From Pseudoalteromonas luteoviolacea NCIMB 1944 (lineage in GTDB: Bacteria > Pseudomonadota > Gammaproteobacteria > Enterobacterales > Alteromonadaceae): a stretch of DNA of 64,000 bases. Each line of letters starts with the position of its first letter. Position 1 is the stretch's first letter. The stretch is from NCBI RefSeq assembly GCF_001625565.1, contig NZ_AUXS01000016.1, positions 62,001 to 126,000 of the forward strand. The letters are read 5' to 3'. This document shows positions 46,901 through 54,600 of the stretch, one piece after another. A program made the position numbers and the translations under genes. The notes under the pieces were generated by a model. The model saw only the letters and a program-made list of their open reading frames with translations. It was not told the origin of the DNA and made no database searches.

Positions 46901-46955
46901 TTTTCAAAATCAGATGCATGAAATCGCAACTGGCAAACTTTCAAGGGAAGCTTAA
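43920..46955 (+). CDS. vioB: VioB, iminophenylpyruvate-type dimer synthase
   Basis: The 1011-residue protein matches VioB, which couples two indole-3-pyruvate imines into the short-lived dimer that VioE then rearranges. The N-terminal half starts MSILDFPRVHFKGVARVNVPTGNRN, typical of the family; the C-terminal half holds a ferritin-like four-helix part (ALKDAVDLELSIMLQYIYSAYS, EIAHEEMIHYLVVNNLL) with metal/haem-binding histidines and glutamates. Chromobacterium VioB is 998 residues. AGGAAG lies 10 nt upstream; vioC begins 2 bp after the stop. Confidence 0.96.
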   Translation: MSILDFPRVHFKGVARVNVPTGNRNINNTLDISTNTAIKDGKPYDVAKPPQAFHDYVKSFGPKFNAHGRLDDEGEFNLAAGYNMCGNNHFSWENTLITSVQLKPGEYITEDKLVGNKLSLWGHYNEYLRTSFNRARWVDNDPTRRDSALIYAGQLTITDPKSSANTAHILSADIDCTHGVRWVNRGYIEEPINHFLHEEMSEARLFQFTVKKDSEEFIFNQLGLESEFLSVLKDKLKDPTVKGLVVQYCVSNLSPPMTPNKPVFCDLHGSIGLWYDDDMKTSPTGRILRPDNSEQYAPIALSVKDNWLSLNSAISFPHQNYEQAIPVQNGMPPALSGKVNLGDLYLKSNSGQVLAVIQPQDYINNHLNAGVIDIPLPDIDAQFHQQSLKLCSERHTWYESDWYIQAEQHILSMESPNKELNKPSTQSLDIRSYYRGEPASVSQLATHVLTPNTVACSPFVETDDNGRGKLDIESLGAGSAELFLGEFYSPVQIRVLADDWALADTPTELVDYDFLYTHVMAYYELFYPFMTEAVFSMADKCKCETYARLMWQMCDPKNRDKSYYMPSTREMPEVHSQLFLKYLCNVEQSAMPNILPAAQSEAKIRGKIKNKKQLISALKDAVDLELSIMLQYIYSAYSLPNYAIGEHLVSLGRWNEQQLELVNGGKDRRLNSGWRGALLEIAHEEMIHYLVVNNLLMALGEPFYPGKPVLGEQAKDTFGLDTEFSFEPFSEHIVAKFVRFEWPAFFPTVGKSIADFYADITKAIDELPDLFGEEKINLGGEHHLFLNEIINREYPGYQFEVYDKETALFAINFVTEQGEGVAAESPQFEVSHFSRLRAISKALTNSDIPFEPAYPVLKNPVFEARSGCNLVTDPAAVELMQFYKGCHELMFQLMMQHFAIKPLGSMRRSRLMNGAIDLMTGILRPLSVLLMTLPSGVPGRNAGPPVPEAINTHVFPDLEQGCMAISEQCKKLAAMGRAMVCAKPPTTQIELLEFFQNQMHEIATGKLSREA

Positions 46956-46957
46956 TC

Positions 46958-48247
46958 ATGAAGAAAATAATTGTCATTGGCGGCGGTCTAGCCGGTGGCC
47001 TGACAGCCATATACTTAGCAAGACGCGGATACGATGTACACATCATAGAGAAACGTGGAAACCCTCTATTGAGCCAAGCAGACTACATTGATCAGGTCAG
47101 CTCACGCGCCATTGGTGTAAGTATGACTGTGCGGGGCATAGAGGCTGTGGTTGCGGCAGGGATCCCGCTTGAAGAGCTTCAAGCATGCGGTGTAGAAGTA
47201 TCTGGCATGTCGTTTTTTGTTAAAGGAGAGCCAAAAACGCGTGAACTACCCCCGCTTGATAAACTCAAGCCGCTATCTCTCAGTCGCAGTGCGTTTCAAG
47301 TTTTGTTAAACAAATATGCGGAACTTGCAGGTGTGAACTATCACTATGATCAACGCTGTATCGAAGTCAATTTAGATAACTGCTCAGTGATGACAAAAGA
47401 CAGCAATGACACTTTTGTTACTCATAAAGGTGATTTACTTATCGGTGCAGATGGCGCGCGTTCGTGTGTCAGAGAAGCGATGCAGTCCCATTGTAGGCGT
47501 TTTGAGTTCCACCAATCATTTTTCAAACATGGTTATAAAACACTGGTTGTACCCGATGCATCTAAAGTTGGATTGCGCAAAGATCTCCTGTACTTCTTTG
47601 GCATGGACTCAGCAGGACAATTTGCAGGGCGTGCTGCGACAATCCCCGACGGCAGTATCAGCTTTGCGGTTTGCCTTCCTTATACGGGTCAAGTGAGCTT
47701 GCACAGTGACGACAGCACCGCAATGCGAGCATTCTTCGACAAATACTACCCAATGGTTCCTGAAGATATTCGTCAAGATATGTTTGAGCAATTCATGATC
47801 AAGCCTAGCAATGACTTAATCAACGTGCGCTCATCTACGTTCCATTATAAAAACACCGCATTACTGATTGGCGATTCAGCCCATGCGACCGCACCATTTT
47901 TAGGTCAAGGGATGAATATGGCGCTCGAAGACGCCTATGTATTGGACACCTTGTTTGACCAATATGGCGATGACTTTACCAAGATCCTCGAAGAATTTAC
48001 CGTTCAGCGCAAAATTGAAGCCGATGCCATGCAGGATATGGCCCGTGCTAACTATGAAGTTCTTAGTTGCTCAGACCCTATCTTTTTTATGCGAGCTCGA
48101 TTTGCACGCTATATGAATCAGAAATTTCCAGATCATTACCCGCCAGATATGGCAGAAAAACTTTACTTCACATCAATGCGTTACAGTGAATTAAGAGATA
48201 AGCAAGAAAAGCAAAACGTTTGGTACAAAATAGGGAGAATGAATTAA
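46958..48247 (+). CDS. vioC: VioC, FAD monooxygenase of violacein synthesis
   Basis: A 429-residue flavin monooxygenase that hydroxylates C-2 of an indole ring (oxindole formation) in the last steps. The dinucleotide motif IGGGLAGGLTAIYLARRGY, the second FAD motif LIGDSAHATAPFLGQGMNMALED and blocks such as SSRAIGVSMTVRG, KPSNDLINVRSSTFHYK and MAEKLYFTS are near-identical to Chromobacterium VioC. It is related to kynurenine monooxygenase. The stop overlaps the vioD ATG (TAATG), showing translational coupling. Confidence 0.97.
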   Translation: MKKIIVIGGGLAGGLTAIYLARRGYDVHIIEKRGNPLLSQADYIDQVSSRAIGVSMTVRGIEAVVAAGIPLEELQACGVEVSGMSFFVKGEPKTRELPPLDKLKPLSLSRSAFQVLLNKYAELAGVNYHYDQRCIEVNLDNCSVMTKDSNDTFVTHKGDLLIGADGARSCVREAMQSHCRRFEFHQSFFKHGYKTLVVPDASKVGLRKDLLYFFGMDSAGQFAGRAATIPDGSISFAVCLPYTGQVSLHSDDSTAMRAFFDKYYPMVPEDIRQDMFEQFMIKPSNDLINVRSSTFHYKNTALLIGDSAHATAPFLGQGMNMALEDAYVLDTLFDQYGDDFTKILEEFTVQRKIEADAMQDMARANYEVLSCSDPIFFMRARFARYMNQKFPDHYPPDMAEKLYFTSMRYSELRDKQEKQNVWYKIGRMN

Positions 48248-49383
48248 TGAAGATTTTAGTTGTTGGTGCCGGTCCATCAGGTCTGATGTTTGCTAGTGAA
48301 ACCAAAAAGTTAAAGCCAGAATGGGAAATTCGTATCATTGAGAAAAACCACCCTGACGCCAACGTCGTTGGCTGGGGTGTTGTACTGCCAGGGAGAGCGC
48401 CGCATCACCCGGCTAACCCTTTGTCATATTTAGAAAACCATGAAATACTCGATGCCCAGTATTTAGAAGACTTTAAGCTAACGCACCACAATCAAAGTGC
48501 GTTGAAAAGCACAGGAGTGACCTTGTGTGGTGCCGAGCGAAAGTCGATGGTTCGTGAACTTAGACAATTATGTGTCGGCTTAGGTATCACCATAGATTAC
48601 GAACATCCTGCGGTAGAAGATGCAGAGCTATTGTGCAACGAATACGATTTAGTCGTGGTTTCAAACGGCATTAATCACACCACGACTTATTACCGTGATT
48701 CCCTCAAACCCAAAGTGGAATTTGGTAAAAACCGCTACATGTGGTACGGCACACCAAAAACATTTGATGCCATGAACTTGATCTTTAAGTCGCACTCAAA
48801 AGGCATTTTTGTCGCACACTCTTATAAATATTCAAGCACGATGAGCACATTCGTCGTCGAGTGCAGTGAAGAAACCTATCAAAAATCGGGGCTTGATGAA
48901 ATGTCGCCGCAAGAAGCAGAGAAATTCATCGCTTCTGTCTTTGAAAGTGAGTTAGACGGCAATCCGGTTATGGCGCAAGAAGGCTTAAAATGGCGTAACT
49001 TTATGACGCTTAGCCATGAGAAAGCATATGACGGTAACGTTGCTCTGCTCGGTGACGCATTGCAGTCGGGTCACTTTTCAATCGGTCACGGTACGACCAT
49101 GGCTGTGGTTGGCGCACAAATCTTGGTTAAAGCCGTTTTCGATAACCCCGACAATGTTGAAGCTGCATTGGCTGACTTTAACCAGCACGTTATGCCAATC
49201 ATGCGCCTATTTGATCAACATGCAACCATCAGCCGCCTTTGGTTTGAAACGGTAGAAGACAGAATGCACTTGTCTACGGGCGAAGTCGCTCAGAGCTTTG
49301 CTGAGCGCCGTGGCGAGCTCCCACCATTACCGGCAGCTTTAGGCCAAGCGCTTGAAAGAGCCCTTGCCCGCGGAGACAAATAA
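48247..49383 (+). CDS. vioD: VioD, FAD monooxygenase (indole C-5 hydroxylase)
   Basis: A 378-residue flavin monooxygenase that hydroxylates prodeoxyviolacein to proviolacein. The start ATG 48247 overlaps the vioC stop by one base. FAD motifs are VVGAGPSGLMFASE and LLGDALQSGHFSIGHGTTMA. Chromobacterium VioD has 373 residues, a close fit. With it the pathway is complete, so the main product should be violacein rather than deoxyviolacein. Confidence 0.96.
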   Translation: MKILVVGAGPSGLMFASETKKLKPEWEIRIIEKNHPDANVVGWGVVLPGRAPHHPANPLSYLENHEILDAQYLEDFKLTHHNQSALKSTGVTLCGAERKSMVRELRQLCVGLGITIDYEHPAVEDAELLCNEYDLVVVSNGINHTTTYYRDSLKPKVEFGKNRYMWYGTPKTFDAMNLIFKSHSKGIFVAHSYKYSSTMSTFVVECSEETYQKSGLDEMSPQEAEKFIASVFESELDGNPVMAQEGLKWRNFMTLSHEKAYDGNVALLGDALQSGHFSIGHGTTMAVVGAQILVKAVFDNPDNVEAALADFNQHVMPIMRLFDQHATISRLWFETVEDRMHLSTGEVAQSFAERRGELPPLPAALGQALERALARGDK

Positions 49384-49384
49384 T

Positions 49385-49987
49385 ATGGATCTGCAAAAAC
49401 AAAAGCATCCCCCTAAGCTACCTACGCAGTGGAATAGCAGTTACATTTCATACTGGCAGCCAATGCAGCCGCAAGACCATATCACGTCTGGTTATTGCTG
49501 GTTTGATTACGCCAATAATGTCTGTCGAATAGATGGGTTGTTTAACCCTTGGTCGGAAGAAAAGACCGGTCATAGATTGTGGATGTCGGAGATCATGTAC
49601 CCGGCAACCAATGAATCTTTTAAGTCCAAAATCGCTTATAGCCGTGCGCAAATGGATCAACAAAGCTCGTTTCAAGAGCAAGTATTAAACGATGAGGTTG
49701 ACCCCTGCCATGAGTTGATATTAATGCAAGATGTACTTGAGCTATGCAACGCCGAGTTTATAGGCACCTGTGAAGTGATGGGCACTGAAGCGGATATTTG
49801 GCACTTTGAGCGTCCTAATAATAAGGGACCAGCCACTTACTATTTCAAAGCGGATACCAATCAACTTTTGCGAATGGTTACAGGCGATCCACAAAAAATG
49901 GCATCGGTACGGGATTTCCCCAATTTTAATACTCGAGAAATTGACCCTGAAATTTTTCAACCGACTCCATTAAAACAACCTGAGTAA
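49385..49987 (+). CDS. vioE: VioE, prodeoxyviolacein synthase
   Basis: A 200-residue lipoprotein-carrier-like fold enzyme that, without cofactor, performs the 1,2-indole shift diverting the VioB dimer from chromopyrrolic acid to prodeoxyviolacein. SYISYWQPM, SGYCWFDY, CRIDGLFNPWSE and RMVTGD match the family; residues equivalent to the known Chromobacterium active-site S19, F50, N51 and E66 are S22, F53, N54 and E69. Start ATG 49385 follows the vioD stop by one base. Last gene of the operon. Confidence 0.96.
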   Translation: MDLQKQKHPPKLPTQWNSSYISYWQPMQPQDHITSGYCWFDYANNVCRIDGLFNPWSEEKTGHRLWMSEIMYPATNESFKSKIAYSRAQMDQQSSFQEQVLNDEVDPCHELILMQDVLELCNAEFIGTCEVMGTEADIWHFERPNNKGPATYYFKADTNQLLRMVTGDPQKMASVRDFPNFNTREIDPEIFQPTPLKQPE

Positions 49988-50017
49988 GACACCCAATCGC
50001 ATTGGGAATGAGGCGTG

Positions 50018-50047
50018 CCGACCACCGTTTAGTTAAACCGTGGTCGG
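50018..50047. terminator. hairpin between convergent vioE and trpS
   Basis: CCGACCAC-c-GTTTA-gt-TAAAC-c-GTGGTCGG is a 13-bp stem with a single mismatch. It lies 31 bp after vioE and 17 bp after the end of trpS, so it can serve both; there is no T-run. Confidence 0.65.
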
Positions 50048-50063
50048 TCACATAATATTCCTT

Positions 50064-51062
50064 TCAAAAAACACTTAAGCCAAATGCGCTTTTCACTCTA
50101 CCTAATACTTGCTGTGACTTTTGATCAGCTTGCTCTGTGCCAGCTTTAAGCAAGGCTTTCAGCTGATGCGGATCTGCTAAATAGTGTGCTCTTCTCTCTC
50201 GAATGGGCGAGATTAAATTAATTAAACAATCTACCAATATGCCTTTTAGTTTGCTGTCACCAAGCCCGCCGCGTCGATAATGCGCTTTCAATGACTCGAT
50301 GTACTGCTTATCTTCATGAAATGCATCTAGGTAGGTAAACACCACATTGCCTTCAACCTGCCCAGGATCTTCGACACGCAGATGATTTGGATCTGTGTAC
50401 ATAGCGCGCACGGCTTTAACTATTTCATCATCTGTGCTGCCAAAAGTGATGACGTTACCCAATGACTTAGACATTTTTGCTTTTCCATCCACGCCAGGTA
50501 AACGAGACACCTTGCTTAGCAATGGTTTCGCTTCCACCAATACTGGTTGGCCAGCAACATTATTGAGTTTTCTTACAATTTCATTGGTGAGCTCTATCAT
50601 AGGTAGCTGATCTTCACCTACTGGCACCAAGGTAGCGTCAAAAGCAGTTATATCAGCCGCTTGACTGATTGGGTAATTTAGGAAACCCGCGGGGATTGAT
50701 GCGCCAAAATCCTTGCTGGCAATTTCGGCCTTCACCGTTGGGTTGCGCTCAAGTCGCGATACACTCACTAGATTTGCGTAGTACATCGCAAGCTCCGCCA
50801 AAGCAGGCAGTGCCGATTGCAAACAAATGGTGGTCTTAGTAGGGCAAATACCTACAGCTAAATAGTCAGCCATCACATTAAAAATATTGTCGGCAATTTT
50901 TTTCGGGTTGTGGCCGTTGTCAGTCAGCCCTTGCATATCGGCAATCAGAATCGTTTGATTATGTTGTTCTTGCAACGCAACACGATGTTGCAGTGAGCCG
51001 ACAAAATGTCCAAGGTGCAAAGGGCCGGTTGGTCTGTCACCGGTAAGAATGGTATGTGTCAT
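50064..51062 (-). CDS. trpS: tryptophanyl-tRNA synthetase, auxiliary (GDRPTG) type
   Basis: A 332-residue class I synthetase that charges tRNA-Trp. The HIGH-type signature is PLHLGHFVG after TGDRPTG and the KMSKS signature KAKMSKSLGN is intact; RLERNPTVKAEIA and IAQAADITAF-like SQAADITAFDA are family blocks. It belongs to the GDRPTG subtype known from streptococci rather than the E. coli-type, suggesting a second trpS. ATG 51062 is 6 nt after AAGGAG. A Trp-codon leader and alternating hairpins lie upstream. Placement next to vio suggests it protects translation when VioA depletes Trp. Confidence 0.93.
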   Translation of the reverse strand: MTHTILTGDRPTGPLHLGHFVGSLQHRVALQEQHNQTILIADMQGLTDNGHNPKKIADNIFNVMADYLAVGICPTKTTICLQSALPALAELAMYYANLVSVSRLERNPTVKAEIASKDFGASIPAGFLNYPISQAADITAFDATLVPVGEDQLPMIELTNEIVRKLNNVAGQPVLVEAKPLLSKVSRLPGVDGKAKMSKSLGNVITFGSTDDEIVKAVRAMYTDPNHLRVEDPGQVEGNVVFTYLDAFHEDKQYIESLKAHYRRGGLGDSKLKGILVDCLINLISPIRERRAHYLADPHQLKALLKAGTEQADQKSQQVLGRVKSAFGLSVF

Positions 51063-51064
51063 AG

Positions 51065-51139
51065 CTGTCTCCTTGTTTAGTTGGCTACCGAAAGAGACAG
51101 TGTTTTTGTTCAACCCTTACCTTTCGGCAGCAGTTGAAC
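51065..51139 (-). promoter_or_regulatory. trpS: alternating hairpins masking the trpS ribosome-binding site
   Basis: On the trpS strand three pairings compete. CTGTCTC (51100-51094) can pair with GGAGACAG (51072-51065), which includes the Shine-Dalgarno AAGGAG. CTTTCGG (51094-51088), next to it, can instead pair with CCGAAAG (51127-51121), preventing the first. GTTCAAC (51139-51133) can pair with GTTGAAC (51114-51108), enclosing CCGAAAG and so favouring Shine-Dalgarno masking. An earlier TTGAA (51151-51147) can capture TTCAA and undo this. No terminator T-run exists, so control at translation is the likely mode. Confidence 0.65.
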
Positions 51140-51162
51140 ACACGTATTCAAGCGCCGCTCAA

Positions 51163-51216
51163 TTAAGAGCGCCACCAAGAAAATTTGATAAGTGTTTCAA
51201 AGTTAAAAGTATTCAT
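51163..51216 (-). CDS. Trp leader peptide of trpS (17 residues, tandem Trp)
   Basis: A short frame reads MNTFNFETLIKFSWWRS and stops at 51163, about 100 nt before the trpS start. Two adjacent TGG codons (51177-51172) sit immediately before the stop and directly overlap the first hairpin arm GCGCTC (51172-51167; partner GAGCG at 51160-51156). A ribosome stalled on them for lack of charged tRNA-Trp would change downstream folding. The Shine-Dalgarno is weak. Tandem rare Trp codons at the end of a short leader before alternating stems are the classic attenuator layout; I know of no such leader described for this trpS. Confidence 0.72.
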   Translation of the reverse strand: MNTFNFETLIKFSWWRS

Positions 51217-51611
51217 AACGGATTTAAGCTAACACAGGGTTGTGTATACAGCAAGATTATTTTTTGTTAAATAAACAGGCTTTGAAATAAAACTTCGAAC
51301 AACAAAAAACCTCATGTAAAAAGCTGATAAACACAATATAAATTCACCAGCGTGAAAAATATTCAACAAGTCATCACCCGCGTTCCAAACTCAAAAATAC
51401 AACTTAAAAATCAGATGCATAACTTAACATTATTTTATTTTAACACCTCAAAATCTCGCACAAAAACCAAACTAAAGAGAATACAAATATTTATCATTTG
51501 CATATAAATTCACAAAGAAGTAGCTTGGAAAGCCTGCTTAAAAAATGTGTAGCTCGTTTTCAAAGTCAAATACTAGGATGAGCACACCCGTTTTACTGAA
51601 TTGGGTACACT
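51217..51611. other. divergent region between trpS leader and the gltB-like gene
   Basis: AT-rich, 395 bp. It holds the trpS leader promoter and, near the other end, an 18-codon frame (51578-51631) that overlaps the start of the gltB-like gene. No other gene is visible. Confidence 0.6.
51243..51270 (-). promoter_or_regulatory. sigma-70-type promoter of the trpS leader
   Basis: TTAACA (51265-51270) and TATACA (51243-51248) on the minus strand are 16 bp apart. A start about 7 nt downstream would give a short untranslated stretch of roughly 20 nt before the leader peptide. Confidence 0.5.
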
Positions 51612-51631
51612 ATGAAACGATATTTATTTGA
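51578..51631 (+). promoter_or_regulatory. upstream ORF overlapping the gltB-like start
   Basis: ATG 51578 begins a 17-residue frame MSTPVLLNWVHYETIFI that runs out of frame across the gltB-like ATG (51612). The latter has only a poor Shine-Dalgarno (GGGTACACT), so translation may depend on ribosomes reading the upstream frame. Confidence 0.35.
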
Positions 51632-54600
51632 TAAAGACCTCGATAAGTCTAGTTGTGGTGTCGGCTTTATTACTCACAAGCAGAGCTTAAAAACACACCA
51701 ACTTATCCAACACGCACATCAGGCACTTTGTATGATCCCACATAGAGGTGGAATGAATGCCGAAGGAATTGGCGATGGCGCTGGTGTAAATATTGATTTA
51801 TCTCTCACATTTTTTAGAAAAGTGACCAAACAACCTGCTCTTGAGCTGGGCGAGTTTGGTGTTGCTAACTTTTTCCTGCCAAATGACACTGTCAATCGAG
51901 AAGATGCATTGTCTTTGATAAATACGGTACTACAGCAATATGAGCTAGATGTACTGACCACCCGTGATGTTGCAACCGATGCCGCAGTGCTCAATAGCGC
52001 AAGCCAGCAGGCACAACTAACCATAAAACAAGTCATTTTTTTGCGCCCTGCTCACATTCACAGTCAAGCACTATTTGAATCTCTTATTCATCAAGCGCTT
52101 GAAGAAATAGAACAGCATGCGTTTACCACACAAAAGCTTCGGGGTTTATATCCCCTATCCATGAGTTCAAGGACGCAGGTATTAAAAGGCCGATTGAACA
52201 GCTGGGAAGTGGTCCCCTATTTCAAAGATCTCAATGATCCCGATCAACAGATACACACGCTGTTTTTTCACACCCGATTTTCAACCAATACAGCCCCTAA
52301 CCCCATGTTTGCCCAACCATTTAGACGTATGGCACACAATGGAGAATTAAACACTGACCGTAAAAACCGGCTCAGTGAAAACGCCATTGCGAAGTATAAA
52401 AACAAACGGCTGATCTTTCCGGCTGGGCAATCAGACTCCGCGCGGCTAGATCAAACCCTTGCTCGACGTGTCATTGAAGATGATATGCCCATTGATGTTG
52501 CCGCTCTTGCTATGATGCCGCCAGCTTGGGAAAACGATGACAGTTTGTCCGAGCCTGTACGCGCGATGCTCGAGTATTTCTCTCTTTACGAAGAGAAAAA
52601 TGATGGTCCCGCCGCCTTTATTTTTGGCGATGGCGTCAAGGTAGGTGCAAGACTCGACAGACTTGGCCTACGACCTTTGCGTAGTGTCGAAACTCACGAC
52701 TATTTGGCAGTAATGAGTGAAGCTGGTCAAATAGACTTTCCCGCTGAGGAGATTATTCGCAGAGGAAGGATTGAAGCTGGCGGTATGATCGTATTTGATC
52801 ATCAGCACAAAGAAATTAAATTTACTGCTCAAATTCTAGAAGAGCTCGCCTCAGAGCATGACTATGCTGCCTTGCTAGGTGAAGCAAGACTCACGCTCGC
52901 TGAATTACCCGATGTAACGCACAGTGATATAACGCAAAACACCCATTTAAACATTACTGCGCAACATGTCGCTTATAGTATGAACCAAGAAAGCTTTAAG
53001 TTTATGCTAGACCCCATGTTGCAAGATGGCTCAGAGAAAATATCGGCAATGGGCTATGGCCTTGCGCCCAATGTATTGACTCGAGAGGAAGGTGGCGTTT
53101 CTCGCTATTTTAGTCAGCGTTTCGCCCAAGTGACTAACCCGCCATTAGATAGCATACGCGAAGTTGACGGTATGACGCTGCGTGTTGCACTGGGGGCAAA
53201 ACCCAATATTAGCTCGACTAGCCATCGCCAAATAGTGCTTAATTCTCCACTGTTAAAACCCCATGATTTAGCCAAAATTACAACGCAGAGTGCACTCAAA
53301 GTCGAAACACTGCCAATGCTCTTCAATGTTGATGCAAGTCATAATGACCATCAACAACAGCTACTTGACGCACTCAAAACTCTGGCTTGTAGAGCACAGC
53401 AGCTAGCCTGTGAAGGTTGCGACATCATTGTACTTAGCGATCAGAATGTTACGCATCAACAAGCGGCTATTCCTGCTCTACTTGCCGTTGCTACTATCAA
53501 CCAAAAGTTGATTGCCGAAGGTCTGCGTTTCAACACCAGTTTAATTTGTCACACCGGACAAGCCGCGAGCACACATGACATAGCTTGCCTATTGGGATTT
53601 GGCGCATCGGCAGTCTGCCCTATTACCGTTTACAATCGTGCGATCGAGTTATTTAAAGACGAAGGTATGGTTTTTGATGCCCTTGCCAGATATCAAAAGG
53701 CCGCCGAAAAAGCACTGATGAAAACCATGGGTAAATTTGGTTTGTGTACTGTCGAGAGCTACATTGGTGGAGAATTCTTTGAAGCCAACTTTATCGACAC
53801 ACACGATCCGCTACTCAAAGCTATTTTTCCCAATATTCACTCACCTGTAGGTGGAGCTCGCTTTAAAGATCTTGCTGATAGCGCTATTACGTGGCACAAA
53901 AAAGTATTTGAGGTTCAAGCCGAAGATCAAATTCCTGTGCTCGGCTTATTTAAAGAACGGGCCCAAGGGGCTGGCCACAGTTTTGGCACAACTGCCGTAC
54001 GTGAATACATCAATATGACTGAGGAAAAAATTCAATATATTGATGAGTCACAGCTCGAGTCCACAGATACAGGCGTTATTCTACCCGAAGATGACGGCTA
54101 TAAAGATCTTGGCTACGAAGCCAGAACCCCCGCGCAAATAGCCCAATTTGAAATCACACAAGCTTATCGAGATTTCAGTCACAACCTACTTGTTGAACGT
54201 CATCATCGTCCAGCTGCACTGCGAGATGTCCTTTCTCTACCGCTTGATTTTACAAACCTTGATAGCACACAGGCCTTTGTTGATGCTTTAAAACTGATAG
54301 AGATTTCCGGTTCTTTTAAAGTCAATATTAGAGGTTTAAGCGTAGAGCCTATCGCTCAACATAAATGGCTGCTTAGCCACAGTGCCAATCAGCCAGATAC
54401 CAATTTGCACCTTGCAGAGGCATTAAACCAGTTATTCAAAACTGAAATTTACGAGGTGCTACCAGCCAATGATAAGATCTTAATAGTCACACGAACCAAC
54501 TCTACGCTAGATAAACTGTGCGGAAAACTTTGTACAGGGGTGGCGCCAGTGCCCCTTGCCCAAGTGCAACCCGCCCACGAAATCACTGCCACTTTCGCTT

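Noticed and set aside
51063..51113. Longer start for TrpRS (17 extra residues from a TTG)
   Set aside because: The extension runs through the regulatory stems and lacks a ribosome-binding site; family alignment begins at MTHTILTGDRPTG.
51088..51139. Rho-independent transcription attenuator in the trpS leader
   Set aside because: The stems are not followed by a U-run, so transcription termination is less likely than masking of the ribosome-binding site.
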